Origin: Deltaproteobacteria bacterium
GTDB taxonomy: Bacteria; Desulfobacterota; RBG-13-43-22
Assembly (NCBI GenBank): GCA_016208255.1
Contig: JACQYK010000285.1
Coordinates: forward strand, 1-47,273
Direction: 5' to 3'
DNA: 47,273 bases
Shown here one piece after another: positions 1 through 8,578 of the stretch. Made by a program: the position numbers and the translations under genes. The notes beneath the pieces were generated by a model. The model was not told the DNA's origin, ran no database searches, and saw only the letters and a list, made by a program, of their open reading frames with translations. Numbering within the stretch: position 1 is the first letter of the stretch; the number at the start of each line of letters is the position of its first letter.

Positions 1-116
1 AATTTTCAATTCTCGAAATATTACCTGCCTTTTCCTGGGGTTGAAATTTTCGCCTTCCTTGACCTTAGCCAAAATTGAACATTTTTCAAAGGTCTCAAAA
101 GTTTCACCCCAAAAGC

Positions 117-145
117 TTGCCTTAGGCAAAAAAATCAGATAAAAT
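117..145 (+). promoter_or_regulatory. Predicted sigma-70 promoter of rplI-dnaB
   Basis: TTGCCT (117-122) and TAAAAT (140-145) are separated by exactly 17 bases, about 30 bases before the rplI ATG. An AGGAGG ribosome binding site follows near 162-167. The rest of 1-174 holds no gene I can support. In particular rpsF and rpsR, which often precede rplI, are not in this stretch, so rplI-dnaB may have its own promoter here. This is pattern matching only. Confidence 0.5.
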
Positions 146-174
146 CACTCTACCATCTTCAGGAGGTTTGGATT

Positions 175-621
175 ATGAAAGTTATTTTAAAAGAAGATAT
201 TTCCACCCTGGGAAAAGCCGGTGACCTGGTGGAGGTGACCCGGGGTTATGGTCGAAATTATTTAATCCCCCAGGGAAAAGCCCTGGAAGCCACGACGCAT
301 CACCAGAAACAGTTGGAAGAGCAAAAACGGATTATCTTAAAAAGAAAGGCCCAAACGCTGGAAAGCGCTCGAACACAGGCTGAAAAATTTGAGCTTTTGA
401 CCCTTGAACTGTCCCGCAAGGTGCAGGAGGAAGGGAAACTATACGGATCGGTATCAGCCAAAGACCTGGTAGAAAAATTGGCTGAGCAAAACATGGTACT
501 GGACCGGAAGATGATTTCTTTGCCGGACCCGATCCGAAGTCTGGGCCAATATGAAGTTCCTATTAAATTGGAGGCCGGGATCACCGCCACCCTAAAGGTA
601 TCGGTAGTGGAAGATAAATAA
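175..621 (+). CDS. rplI: 50S ribosomal protein bL9
   Basis: Large-subunit ribosomal protein that binds domain V of 23S rRNA at the base of the L1 stalk. The 148-residue length is normal for the family. The N-terminal globular domain is intact (MKVILKEDISTLGKAGD, then VTRGYGRNYLIPQGKA, which carries the family signature). It is followed by the long connecting helix (about residues 41-75) and the C-terminal RNA-binding domain. The ATG is preceded by a strong AGGAGG ribosome binding site. It lies 7 bases before dnaB, the usual rplI-dnaB pairing, and the two are almost certainly co-transcribed. The usual upstream partners rpsF and rpsR are not within the 174 bases visible. Confidence 0.97.
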   Translation: MKVILKEDISTLGKAGDLVEVTRGYGRNYLIPQGKALEATTHHQKQLEEQKRIILKRKAQTLESARTQAEKFELLTLELSRKVQEEGKLYGSVSAKDLVEKLAEQNMVLDRKMISLPDPIRSLGQYEVPIKLEAGITATLKVSVVEDK

Positions 622-628
622 AATACCA

Positions 629-1981
629 ATGAGTAATGAGGATTCCGCCAATTTAAAAATCCCTCCCCAGAACCTGGAGGCTGAGCAGTCGGTTCTGGGA
701 AGCGTCCTGCTGGAACCGGAAGCCCTCTCCCGGGTCCTGGAGGTCATGACCGGCGATGATTTCTACCGGGAGGCCCATCGCAAGATATTTGCCTCCATGC
801 TGGATCTCTATCGAAAAGGGACCCCGGTCGATCTGATTACCCTTACCGAGATTCTCCAAAATAAAGGACTATTGGATGAAATCGGCGGGGCCAGCTATCT
901 GACTTCATTGGCCGATGCCATTCCCTCGGCTATTCATGTGGATGTCTATGCCCGGATCATCCGGGAAAAGTCCATTCTCCGCCGCCTGATCAACCGGTCC
1001 ACGGAGATTGCCAGCAAGGGTTATAGTTTTACCGGTGATGCCGAAGACCTGCTGGATGAGGCCGAAAAATCGATCTTTGCCATCTCCGAGGATAAGATCA
1101 ACCCTCTGGTTTATCCTTTAAGCCAAATAATTAAAGAAAGCATGCCGGTCCTCGAAAATTTATATGACCGCAAAGAATCCGTGACCGGGGTCCCCACCGG
1201 GTTCACCCAGTTGGACAAACTTACTTCCGGCTTTCAAAACTCCGACCTGATCATCATTGCCGGCCGCCCCAGTATGGGTAAAACGGCCTTTGCCTTAAAT
1301 ATTGCCAGAAATGCCGCGGTGGATCATGAGGTACCGGTGGTGGTTTTTTCTTTAGAGATGTCCAGGCAGCAATTGGCCATACGCATGATTTGCAGCGAGG
1401 CCAAGGTGGATTCAAATAAAGTACGGACCGGTTTTTTCGGATCCCAAGAATGGCCTAAGTTGACCGCCGCCGCCGGGCATCTATCCGAGGCTCCGATCTT
1501 TATCGATGATTCGCCGACGATGACCGTTTTACAGATGCGGGCCAAGGCCCGACGGTTAAAGGCCGAGCAGGGTCTGGGTTTAGTGGTGATCGATTACCTC
1601 CAGTTAATGAAAGGAAGAGAGGGGAGCGAAAGAAGGGAGCAGGAAATATCCGAGATATCCAGGTCGCTAAAGGCCCTGGCCAAAGAATTGAATATTCCGG
1701 TCGTCGCCTTGTCCCAGCTCAATCGACGGCCGGAAGGCCGGGATGATAAAAAGCCGGTCCTGGCCGATCTCAGGGAATCCGGGGCCATTGAACAGGACGC
1801 CGATGTGATTTGTTTTATTTTCCGGGAAGAGATGTACGATGAAAATTCCAAACGCAAGGGGATCGCTGAAATTTTGCTCCGAAAGCATCGTAACGGACCG
1901 ACCGGTTCGGTTCCCTTGAAATTTTTTAATGAACAGACTAGGTTTGAAGATCTGGCCTTTGACTTAGAAGAACCCCTTTAA
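629..1981 (+). CDS. dnaB: Replicative DNA helicase DnaB
   Basis: Hexameric 5'-3' helicase that unwinds DNA at the replication fork and recruits primase. The 450-residue protein has the N-terminal helical domain (about 10-110, starting with PPQNLEAEQSVLGS), a linker, and the RecA-like ATPase domain. Walker A is AGRPSMGKTA at 211-220 (Lys218). Walker B is LVVIDYLQLM at about 318-327. The motif LSQLNRRPEGRDDKKP around 361-376 and the region ending ADVICFIFRE are typical of DnaB. No intein is present. The gene ends at TAA 1979-1981, exactly where a hairpin-rich repeat element begins (separate entry). Confidence 0.97.
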   Translation: MSNEDSANLKIPPQNLEAEQSVLGSVLLEPEALSRVLEVMTGDDFYREAHRKIFASMLDLYRKGTPVDLITLTEILQNKGLLDEIGGASYLTSLADAIPSAIHVDVYARIIREKSILRRLINRSTEIASKGYSFTGDAEDLLDEAEKSIFAISEDKINPLVYPLSQIIKESMPVLENLYDRKESVTGVPTGFTQLDKLTSGFQNSDLIIIAGRPSMGKTAFALNIARNAAVDHEVPVVVFSLEMSRQQLAIRMICSEAKVDSNKVRTGFFGSQEWPKLTAAAGHLSEAPIFIDDSPTMTVLQMRAKARRLKAEQGLGLVVIDYLQLMKGREGSERREQEISEISRSLKALAKELNIPVVALSQLNRRPEGRDDKKPVLADLRESGAIEQDADVICFIFREEMYDENSKRKGIAEILLRKHRNGPTGSVPLKFFNEQTRFEDLAFDLEEPL

Positions 1982-2117
1982 ACCGCCCTGTCCTGCCTTT
2001 TGGACAGGGCACCTCGAGCCGGTCGGCTCTGCCGACCAAAACAGGAGGCCTCCAAGGAGGCCGGGACATAAAAACAGAGCTCTGTTGACTCTGTACCCTA
2101 TTTTCGCACAAAAAGGA
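1979..2117 (+). repeat. Hairpin-array element, copy 1 (between dnaB and hflX)
   Basis: Intergenic element made of consecutive short perfect hairpins. A 9-bp stem is at 1985-1993/2002-2010, GGTCGGC-tct-GCCGACC at 2021-2037, and GGCCTCC-aa-GGAGGCC at 2047-2062. A tail follows, running from GCCGGGACAT to CCTATTTTCG and AAAAAGGA. The head (TAAACCGCC, including the dnaB stop codon, then a stem with a gccttt-type loop) and the tail closely match the element after waaA at 38722-39004. The two copies differ mainly in how many hairpins lie in between. No coding potential is visible. The tail runs directly into the putative hflX ribosome binding site. Confidence 0.7.
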
Positions 2118-2127
2118 CTCGATAATT
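2113..2127 (+). promoter_or_regulatory. RBS and non-canonical ATT start of hflX
   Basis: AAGGA (2113-2117) lies 7 bases before ATT at 2125-2127. Reading in frame from the preceding stop (TGA 2086-2088) there is no ATG, GTG or TTG until GTG at 2317. Yet residues encoded from 2128 on match the conserved HflX N-terminus. ATA at 2122 is a second near-cognate option with shorter spacing (4 bases). Confidence 0.55.
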
Positions 2128-3771
2128 CACCGTATCTTTGGACATACCGCCGGTCTCAAGGCCCTCCATATAAAAAAGCTCGAATCTCTATTCCGCCGTC
2201 AGATTAATCCTTCCCAAATTGTTTCTCCTGAACTGGCTTTTTTTATAGCCCAACTTTCCTATGAACTGAACCGTCAAATCGGTCTGTTAATCAACCGGAA
2301 AGGCGGAATCGAAACCGTGATCGTCGGGGACGACCAATCCATTATCATCCCCCCGTTGCCTCAGTCCCGGATTGGAGTCGGACGGCTCAAGGGCCTTCGG
2401 TTACTCCATACCCATTTAAAAGGAGAGCCGATCAGCGAGGAAGACAAAATGGATTTAGCCCTGCTGCGACTGGACATGATAACCGCCATCGGAGTCAATC
2501 CGGCCGGACAGGCGCAGCGGCTGTATTCGGCCCACTTGCTGCCCGACAATCCGGAGGGTAAACAATGGACCATCCTGGATCCGGAACCAATCGGGCCATC
2601 CGGGGTGGAAGTCAATGGATTGATCCGCTCTCTCGAGGAAGAATGGGGCAGAAAGATCGCCTCCAAAAAAATCCCTCTCCGGGGCGAAAAGGCGATTCTG
2701 GTCAGTGTGACCACCCTGCCCCGGGCTGCGGTCCAGGAATCCATGGAGGAATTGGAGGAATTGGCCCGCTCGGCCGGTTTGTGGGTTTTGGAAAAGGTGG
2801 TTCAGTCCAGAAAAGAAGTCCACTCTAAATTCCTGATGGGCAAAGACCGGTTGAGCAGTCTTTCCATCCGGGCCCTCCAACTCGGAGCCACCCTGTTGAT
2901 TTTTGATCAGGACTTAAACCCATCCCAAATCCGCTCTTTGACCGATTTCTCCGATCTGAAAGTTATCGACCGCAGCCAATTGATTCTGGATATCTTTGCC
3001 CAAAGGGCCAGGACCCGGGAGGGTAAACTTCAAGTGGAGATGGCCCAATTGAAATATATCCTGCCTCGTCTGGTCGGACGGGATGATGCCCTTTCCCGGC
3101 TGACCGGGGGGATCGGAGGCCGGGGACCTGGAGAAACCAGATTGGAAATCGACCGTCGTCGGGTCCGGGAAAAAATCCATCGCCTTCAAAAAGAATGGGA
3201 GGCCATCCGAACCCAGCGCAAGCAAAGGCGGGGGAAAAGGGTCCGGAAGGGATTGCCGGTGATCTCCATCGTCGGTTACACCAATGCCGGTAAATCCACT
3301 CTCTTAAACACCCTGACGGGCAGCCACCTTCAAGCCGAAAATCGTTATTTTGCCACTCTGGATCCGACCAGTCGTCGACTTAGATTTCCAAAGGATCGGG
3401 AAGTCATTGTCACCGATACCGTCGGTTTTATAAAAAACCTGCCCAAGGATTTGCTGGCCTCCTTTCGGGCCACCCTGGAAGAGTTGGATGAAGCCGACCT
3501 CCTCTTACATATCATTGATATCAGCCATCCCCGATTTGAGGATCAGATGTCGGTTGTGGAAAATCTTTTGGAAGAGCTGGACCTGTCCCGGATCCGGATC
3601 CTTCGAGTCTTCAATAAGGTCGATCTGGTTTCCAGGGAATACGCGGCCGCCCAGTGTGCCCGCTATCAGGCCATCCCGATTTGCGCTTTACAGGAAGAGA
3701 CCCTGGAGGAATTGGTGAATGCCATGGAACAGGCCATCCCCTTTCCATATCGGGGGAAGGGGGAGGCCTAA
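2125..3771 (+). CDS. hflX: GTPase HflX (ribosome-associated), apparent ATT start
   Basis: Ribosome-binding GTPase of the HflX/Obg superfamily, which splits stalled or hibernating 70S ribosomes after stress. From the ATT start the protein has about 548 residues: an N-terminal domain beginning HRIFGHTAGLKALHIKKLE, the HflX nucleotide-binding and helical domains with GGIGGRGPGETRLEIDRRR (about 327-345), and the G domain. In the G domain, G1 GYTNAGKST is at 384-392, G3 DTVGF at 431-435 and G4 NKVD at 497-500. The first canonical start (GTG 2317) would remove 64 residues that look like genuine HflX sequence, so the upstream start is preferred. The 5' end adjoins the tail of a hairpin repeat. A frameshift or sequence error at the 5' end is the alternative. 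Confidence 0.9.
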   Translation: MHRIFGHTAGLKALHIKKLESLFRRQINPSQIVSPELAFFIAQLSYELNRQIGLLINRKGGIETVIVGDDQSIIIPPLPQSRIGVGRLKGLRLLHTHLKGEPISEEDKMDLALLRLDMITAIGVNPAGQAQRLYSAHLLPDNPEGKQWTILDPEPIGPSGVEVNGLIRSLEEEWGRKIASKKIPLRGEKAILVSVTTLPRAAVQESMEELEELARSAGLWVLEKVVQSRKEVHSKFLMGKDRLSSLSIRALQLGATLLIFDQDLNPSQIRSLTDFSDLKVIDRSQLILDIFAQRARTREGKLQVEMAQLKYILPRLVGRDDALSRLTGGIGGRGPGETRLEIDRRRVREKIHRLQKEWEAIRTQRKQRRGKRVRKGLPVISIVGYTNAGKSTLLNTLTGSHLQAENRYFATLDPTSRRLRFPKDREVIVTDTVGFIKNLPKDLLASFRATLEELDEADLLLHIIDISHPRFEDQMSVVENLLEELDLSRIRILRVFNKVDLVSREYAAAQCARYQAIPICALQEETLEELVNAMEQAIPFPYRGKGEA

Positions 3772-3779
3772 GGTAACTG

Positions 3780-3807
3780 TTGCAATTTATAGGGTTTTCA
3801 TTATAAT
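3780..3807 (+). promoter_or_regulatory. Predicted sigma-70 promoter, possibly leaderless transcript
   Basis: TTGCAA (3780-3785), a 16-base spacer, and a perfect TATAAT (3802-3807). A start site 6-8 bases downstream would be 3813-3815, directly before the ATG at 3816. No Shine-Dalgarno-like sequence precedes that ATG. The dikinase mRNA could therefore be leaderless or nearly so. Confidence 0.55.
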
Positions 3808-3815
3808 ACCTTCAA

Positions 3816-6422
3816 ATGATGACGAAATTTAACCTATTCCCTAAATGGAAAGCCCGGAGTAAAGGTCCTACCAAGGATCGTCTGGCCCTTTTATTTCGAT
3901 ATAAATATTCCTCCTTTAAGATGCTCCTGGATTCCAACTCCCAGTTTTTAAAGGTCATAACGGACCTGGAAGAAATGCTCAGAGGCCAGCGTATCTTCGG
4001 CATGTCCTATGTTAAAACCCAAGCGGACCGGGCCGTCTTCCATGCCTTAAGGATGGTTAAAAACCTGGATGACTTGTCCAACCATCAATACGGAAAGCTC
4101 TTTGAAGTAGTGGAGGATATTAAGGTAAAAATCCACGCGGAACTGGAACAGAAAAAAGAACTCCCTCCCGTTGAGTCGACTTTGACCTATTCGCAAATTA
4201 ACAAAGAGATGGTGGACTGGGTGGGCGGTAAAAATGCCAATCTGGGAGAAATTCACAGCCAATTGCATCTTCCGGTCCCGGAAGGGTTTGCCATTACCAC
4301 CCGCTCCTTCGAGATCTTTTTAAGCCACAATGAACTTTTTAATAAGATCAACACCATAAAAGTGGAAATCGATCCCAATGATCCGGAATCCATCAGCCGG
4401 GCCAGTAAAGAAATCCAACAGCTCATCCTGTCCTCCCCGGTTCCAAATGAATTGGAGCAAGAAATCCAATCCGCCTATGCCCAAATGACTCAACGGATAG
4501 AGGAGGGCGGCTCAACGGATTCCTCACCTAAAGTGGCCTTGCGAAGCAGTGCCATCGGTGAAGACAGCGAGCTTTCCTTTGCCGGGCAATATCTTTCGGT
4601 ATTGAATGTTTCTTCCGATCATTTGATTGAGAATTATAAAAAGGTGGTGGCCAGTTTGTATACCCCCAGGGCCATGGCTTATCGTCTGAATAAAGGAATT
4701 AGGGATGAGGATATTGCCATGAGTGTGGCCTGCCTTCAGATGATCAACTCCAAATCCAGTGGGGTCATCTATACCCACCATCCTTTCAATATCTTAGAAG
4801 ATCATATTACCTTGACCGCTGTCTGGGGATTGGGTCCCTATGCGGTAGAAGGACGAATCACGCCGGACTCCTACACCGTGGCCAAGGACGGGTCCCTGAA
4901 TATTATGGTCACAGCCATTTCCCACAAGCCGGTCCAGTTGATCAATGATCCCCAAGGCGGGATCAGGGAAATACCCGTACCCCTTGAAGACCAGGATATT
5001 CCCTGTCTTTCACCGGATCAGATCAGCACTCTGGCCGGATATGCCTTGAAACTGGAAGACCACTTTAAAAGCCCCCAGGATATTGAATGGGCCCTGGATG
5101 AAACCGGGCATCTTCTTGTCTTACAATCACGACCTCTCCAGGTCCATTCTCCTGAAACAGGTCTAGAATCGATCCCGATGATCCCCAACTATCCCTTGCT
5201 AATCGAGGATGGGGCGGTTGCCTTTCCCGGAATCGGGTTTGGCCCGGCTTTCCAGATCCAATCCGATGAAGATCTGTTGAATTTTCCGGAAGGGGCGATC
5301 CTGGTGGCCAAACATTCTTCGCCTAAGTTTGTTATTGTCATGAAAAAGGCCCGCGCCATTCTAACTGATCTTGGAAGCGTGACCGGTCACATGGCCTCAT
5401 TGGCCAGAGAGTTCGCCGTCCCCACTATCCTGGATACCCGCCAGGCCACTTCGACCATTCCAAGCGGTATGGAAATTACTGTGGACGCTTACTCGGGCCG
5501 GGTTTATCAGGGAAACGTCCCGGAGTTGTCGGCTTTTCAGAATACGTCTGAATCTCCGATGAAAGGGACCCCGGTCTATCAAATCTTGCGGCACGTGGCT
5601 GATTGGATAGTCCCTTTATCTTTAATGGATCCCAAGGCCGCCAACTTCGCTCCCGAATTTTGCCGAACCCTCCATGATGTCGGGCGACTGGTGCATGAGC
5701 GTTCCTATTCCGAGATGTTTCAGCTCAGCGACCTGGTCTCCGGAAAAGAGGGATTCGCTTTTAAGCTGGAGGCCAGAATTCCTTTGGATCTTTATGTGAT
5801 CGATCTGGGGGAGGGATTGAATACTGCCAAAGCCCAAGAGGTCCTTAAAAAAGTTTCAATTGATGATATAGCTTCCGTGCCCTTTAAGGCCCTTTTAAGG
5901 GGAATGACTCATGAGGTTTTTCAGCGGCCCCAAATACGGCCGGTCAGTTTAGGGGGATTTTTTTCCGTGATGCGGGAGCAAATGCTGGCGCCTCCCCAGG
6001 CCGGTAATGAACGTTTCGGGGAAAAAAGCTATGCTATCATTTCCGACAAATACCTCAATTTCAGTTCCCGGGTAGGCTATCATTACAGCATTCTGGATTC
6101 CTATTGCGGTCCGATTGATAATATGAATTATATCACTTTTTCTTTTAAGGGGGGGGCTGCGGATGATACGCGCCGGAATCGTCGTGTGCGGGCTATCGGC
6201 TTGATCTTAAAGGCCCTTGATTTTGTGGTGAATGTCAATGGGGACCGTGTAGATGCGCGTTTTCAAAAATATGAGAGTTCCTTGATCGAAGAAAAATTAG
6301 ATCAGCTCGGCCGATTACTTTTGTATACCCGTCAGATGGATATGCTCATGCACAGTGAGACCAGTGTCGAAGCCCTGGCCAAGAATTTTCTGGAAGGGAA
6401 TTATTGCCTTTCATGTTCCTGA
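3816..6422 (+). CDS. PEP synthase/PPDK-like dikinase with unusual C-terminus
   Basis: Related to phosphoenolpyruvate synthase and pyruvate phosphate dikinase, enzymes that use ATP to phosphorylate a swivelling histidine and then an acceptor. In 868 residues: a helical N-terminal region (1-120) without a recognised family; an ATP-grasp PPDK_N domain (about 125-440) with VGGKNANLGEI (136-146), ALRSSAIGEDSELSFAGQY (241-259) and IEWALDETGHLLVLQSRP (423-440); and a phosphohistidine domain (about 490-565) with LGSVTGHMASLAREFAVP, His525 being the likely phosphoacceptor. The C-terminal 300 residues do not look like the PEP/pyruvate TIM barrel, so the acceptor may differ. The gene has its own promoter and ends 22 bases inside the convergent response regulator. 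The family call is safe; the substrate is unknown. Confidence 0.8.
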   Translation: MMTKFNLFPKWKARSKGPTKDRLALLFRYKYSSFKMLLDSNSQFLKVITDLEEMLRGQRIFGMSYVKTQADRAVFHALRMVKNLDDLSNHQYGKLFEVVEDIKVKIHAELEQKKELPPVESTLTYSQINKEMVDWVGGKNANLGEIHSQLHLPVPEGFAITTRSFEIFLSHNELFNKINTIKVEIDPNDPESISRASKEIQQLILSSPVPNELEQEIQSAYAQMTQRIEEGGSTDSSPKVALRSSAIGEDSELSFAGQYLSVLNVSSDHLIENYKKVVASLYTPRAMAYRLNKGIRDEDIAMSVACLQMINSKSSGVIYTHHPFNILEDHITLTAVWGLGPYAVEGRITPDSYTVAKDGSLNIMVTAISHKPVQLINDPQGGIREIPVPLEDQDIPCLSPDQISTLAGYALKLEDHFKSPQDIEWALDETGHLLVLQSRPLQVHSPETGLESIPMIPNYPLLIEDGAVAFPGIGFGPAFQIQSDEDLLNFPEGAILVAKHSSPKFVIVMKKARAILTDLGSVTGHMASLAREFAVPTILDTRQATSTIPSGMEITVDAYSGRVYQGNVPELSAFQNTSESPMKGTPVYQILRHVADWIVPLSLMDPKAANFAPEFCRTLHDVGRLVHERSYSEMFQLSDLVSGKEGFAFKLEARIPLDLYVIDLGEGLNTAKAQEVLKKVSIDDIASVPFKALLRGMTHEVFQRPQIRPVSLGGFFSVMREQMLAPPQAGNERFGEKSYAIISDKYLNFSSRVGYHYSILDSYCGPIDNMNYITFSFKGGAADDTRRNRRVRAIGLILKALDFVVNVNGDRVDARFQKYESSLIEEKLDQLGRLLLYTRQMDMLMHSETSVEALAKNFLEGNYCLSCS

Positions 6423-6796
6423 ATCAGTTTTCTCTCATAGGCCTGGTGTATTTTTTCCAACAATTCATCGATATTCACAGGTTTCATGACGTAATCAAAG
6501 GCCCCCAATTTCATCCCTTCAATTCCTGATTCCATAGAAGCATGGCCGGTGAGCAGGATCACCTCCGTCAAGGGATTGGTTTTCTTAATTTCCCGAATGG
6601 TCTCAATTCCATCCATGCCGGGCATTTTGACATCCAGGACGACCACATCAAAAACCATCGCCTCCATCAGGTTCAGGGCCTTTTGACCGCTCTCAGCTCC
6701 GAAAACCTGTAGGTTACGCTTTTGTAATCGTTTGACCAGGGTTACTCTAAAATCTTCTTCGTCATCCACAATCAAGATATTAAAGTTCGCTGCCAT
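6401..6796 (-). CDS. Single-domain response regulator (CheY-like)
   Basis: A 131-residue receiver domain with no DNA-binding or output domain. Acidic pocket residues are Asp11, Asp12 and the phosphoacceptor Asp55 (VVVLDVKMPGMDG); Thr83 (LLTGHAS) and Lys105 (VMKPVN) complete the active site. The sequence resembles receivers of NtrC-type regulators, but the gene stops after a short tail (YERKLIQEHERQ). It is the last gene of the minus-strand set, 77 bases after the histidine kinase that presumably phosphorylates it. The output probably needs a further partner, for example a protein or a sigma-54 activator elsewhere. The 3' end overlaps the convergent dikinase gene by 22 bases. Confidence 0.93.
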   Translation of the reverse strand: MAANFNILIVDDEEDFRVTLVKRLQKRNLQVFGAESGQKALNLMEAMVFDVVVLDVKMPGMDGIETIREIKKTNPLTEVILLTGHASMESGIEGMKLGAFDYVMKPVNIDELLEKIHQAYERKLIQEHERQ

Positions 6797-6873
6797 AACC
6801 CTCCTTTTATCACAGGTTCATAATTGAGTGGAGTTAAAATAAAGCAGGCTCCTCGATCCTGCCCACCTTCTCA

Positions 6874-8526
6874 TTATTTCACAGGCAGATAGATGGTAAA
6901 GGTCGTGCCCTGGCCCTCTTCACTGGCCACCAGGATCCGGCCTCCCAGTTTTTCAATAATGCTGTAGACAATCGAAAGGCCCAGGCCCGTGCCTTTGCCC
7001 ACCTCTTTGGTGGTGAAAAAGGGATCAAAAATCTTCCCCAGATTTTCCTTGGGGATCCCCGGCCCATTATCGGCGATTTCGATCATGATTTCGTTGTTGG
7101 CAGCAAGATAAGAGGTTCGGATACGGATTTCCCCGCCCTTTCCAATGGCGTCGATAGCGTTGTTGATGATATTTAAAAAAACCTGTTGTAACTGGGAGGA
7201 GTCGCTCATAATGGTGGGGAGGCTGGGATAAGAGTCCAACTGGATATCGATATTGCGGAATCTGGATTCGTTTTCCAGAAAATCAATCGTTTCCTGCAGG
7301 GTGGTGTTGATATCCACCTGTTCATGGGCGGGTTCCATCCTGCGGGCAAAGCCCAGGAGCCGGTGGGTTACCTTTTTGGCCCGTTCCACATGGTGCTCGA
7401 TTCTTTTGACCGCATCTTCAAATTCCCTGAAATTTTCACTTTTGGAAATATCTTCTTCAGCCAGGAGATCTTTGATCCAACCGGCTTTTTCTCCGATCAC
7501 CGCCAGAGGATTATTGATCTCATGGGCAATACCGGCAGCCATTTTGCCGAGGGCGGCCATCTTGCTGGATTGGATCACCATATCTTCGCTGGCGGCTTTT
7601 TCCCGATCGATCCGTATCAATTGCTGCATCATAGAGCGGGTCGATAAAAAGGCCCCGAGAACGATTAACAGGATGCCCCCTAAAAAAAGAAAACCAGCAA
7701 TCGTTCGAGCTCTGAGCAGAGGAGTTAACTGTTCTCTGGGGTCTTCTTTGACCACCAGGATCCAGTTGGTGTTGATCAGCTGCGTGGCGGCAAAGAGACT
7801 CCGTTCACCTTCAATTTCTATCGAATCCACCTGGGGCTCGACTATTTTAGAAAAAACCGGGGCTTTGGGAAACCCGAAAAGGTCGCCGCTGAAACGAGGG
7901 GCGGTCTGAAGGATATTTTTCTTGTTAACGATGAAGGCATCGCCCTTTTTCCCGATTTGGGCGGCCCGGACGATATTATCGATGATGTCGGAGTTGATGG
8001 TCGCCCGCAGGATCCAGCTTTTGTCCCCGTTGCGGCTCATGATGGCGATAATGAAATGGGGGAATTTCCGATAGCCCAGAAATACATCGCTGATATAAAT
8101 TCCGCTGGACATGGCCGATTGAAACCAGTCTTCATTTTTATAGTTGACCTCTTTCAGTTCGGGATAGGGGCCGATATAAGCCAGGTGATTGCCTCCCTGA
8201 TCGATGATCCCGATGTCGATATAGGATTTGGAGCGGGTCTGCATGGTATAAAAAAGCTTATCTAAATAGGCCTCATCACCCAATTGCTTCAGGGAATGGG
8301 TATGGGCGATCGTCGCCAGTTGGGAAACCCGTTCATCAAAGAAAAGATCGAGGGCGCTGCGACGGTTTTCAGCCAGGGTTTTCAAGTTTTCATATATTTT
8401 GGCGGAGTAGGAAACGCTGAACTGGTAATAGATGGTCACCCCTAAGGCCACCAGAGGAATTAATGAAAAACCGAGGGTGGTAAAAATGATTTTAAGCCAT
8501 AATTTTTTATAATGTTTTTCTTCCAT
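6874..8526 (-). CDS. Membrane histidine kinase with periplasmic Cache sensor
   Basis: Sensor kinase of 550 residues. A transmembrane helix at about 12-33 is followed by a periplasmic Cache-type domain (about 38-270, with [20 protein letters not shown] resembling dCache ligand domains). A second transmembrane helix at about 275-297 leads to HisKA with [15 protein letters not shown], phosphoacceptor His335, and a HATPase domain. The N box is [10 protein letters not shown] (451-460), G1 is DNGPGIP (486-492), the F box is FDPFFTT (500-506) and G2 is GKGTGLGLS (510-518). It lies between the exporter/lipoprotein genes and a response regulator on the same strand, which suggests it senses the transported compound or envelope state. 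The ligand is unknown. The ATG lacks a strong ribosome binding site. Confidence 0.92.
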   Translation of the reverse strand: MEEKHYKKLWLKIIFTTLGFSLIPLVALGVTIYYQFSVSYSAKIYENLKTLAENRRSALDLFFDERVSQLATIAHTHSLKQLGDEAYLDKLFYTMQTRSKSYIDIGIIDQGGNHLAYIGPYPELKEVNYKNEDWFQSAMSSGIYISDVFLGYRKFPHFIIAIMSRNGDKSWILRATINSDIIDNIVRAAQIGKKGDAFIVNKKNILQTAPRFSGDLFGFPKAPVFSKIVEPQVDSIEIEGERSLFAATQLINTNWILVVKEDPREQLTPLLRARTIAGFLFLGGILLIVLGAFLSTRSMMQQLIRIDREKAASEDMVIQSSKMAALGKMAAGIAHEINNPLAVIGEKAGWIKDLLAEEDISKSENFREFEDAVKRIEHHVERAKKVTHRLLGFARRMEPAHEQVDINTTLQETIDFLENESRFRNIDIQLDSYPSLPTIMSDSSQLQQVFLNIINNAIDAIGKGGEIRIRTSYLAANNEIMIEIADNGPGIPKENLGKIFDPFFTTKEVGKGTGLGLSIVYSIIEKLGGRILVASEEGQGTTFTIYLPVK

Positions 8527-8578
8527 AATTTCTTGCTTTGGAAACCTTATACCACAACCGGACCTGGAAAGGGAGCCT

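Noticed and set aside
1985-2010. Rho-independent terminator after dnaB
   Set aside because: The 9-bp stem is not followed by a T-tract and recurs as part of the repeat head after waaA.
2317-2319. GTG 2317 as the hflX start
   Set aside because: It would delete 64 residues that match the conserved HflX N-terminal domain.
6401-6796. NtrC-type activator for the sigma-54 promoters
   Set aside because: The receiver resembles NtrC-family receivers, but the gene ends without AAA+ or helix-turn-helix domains.
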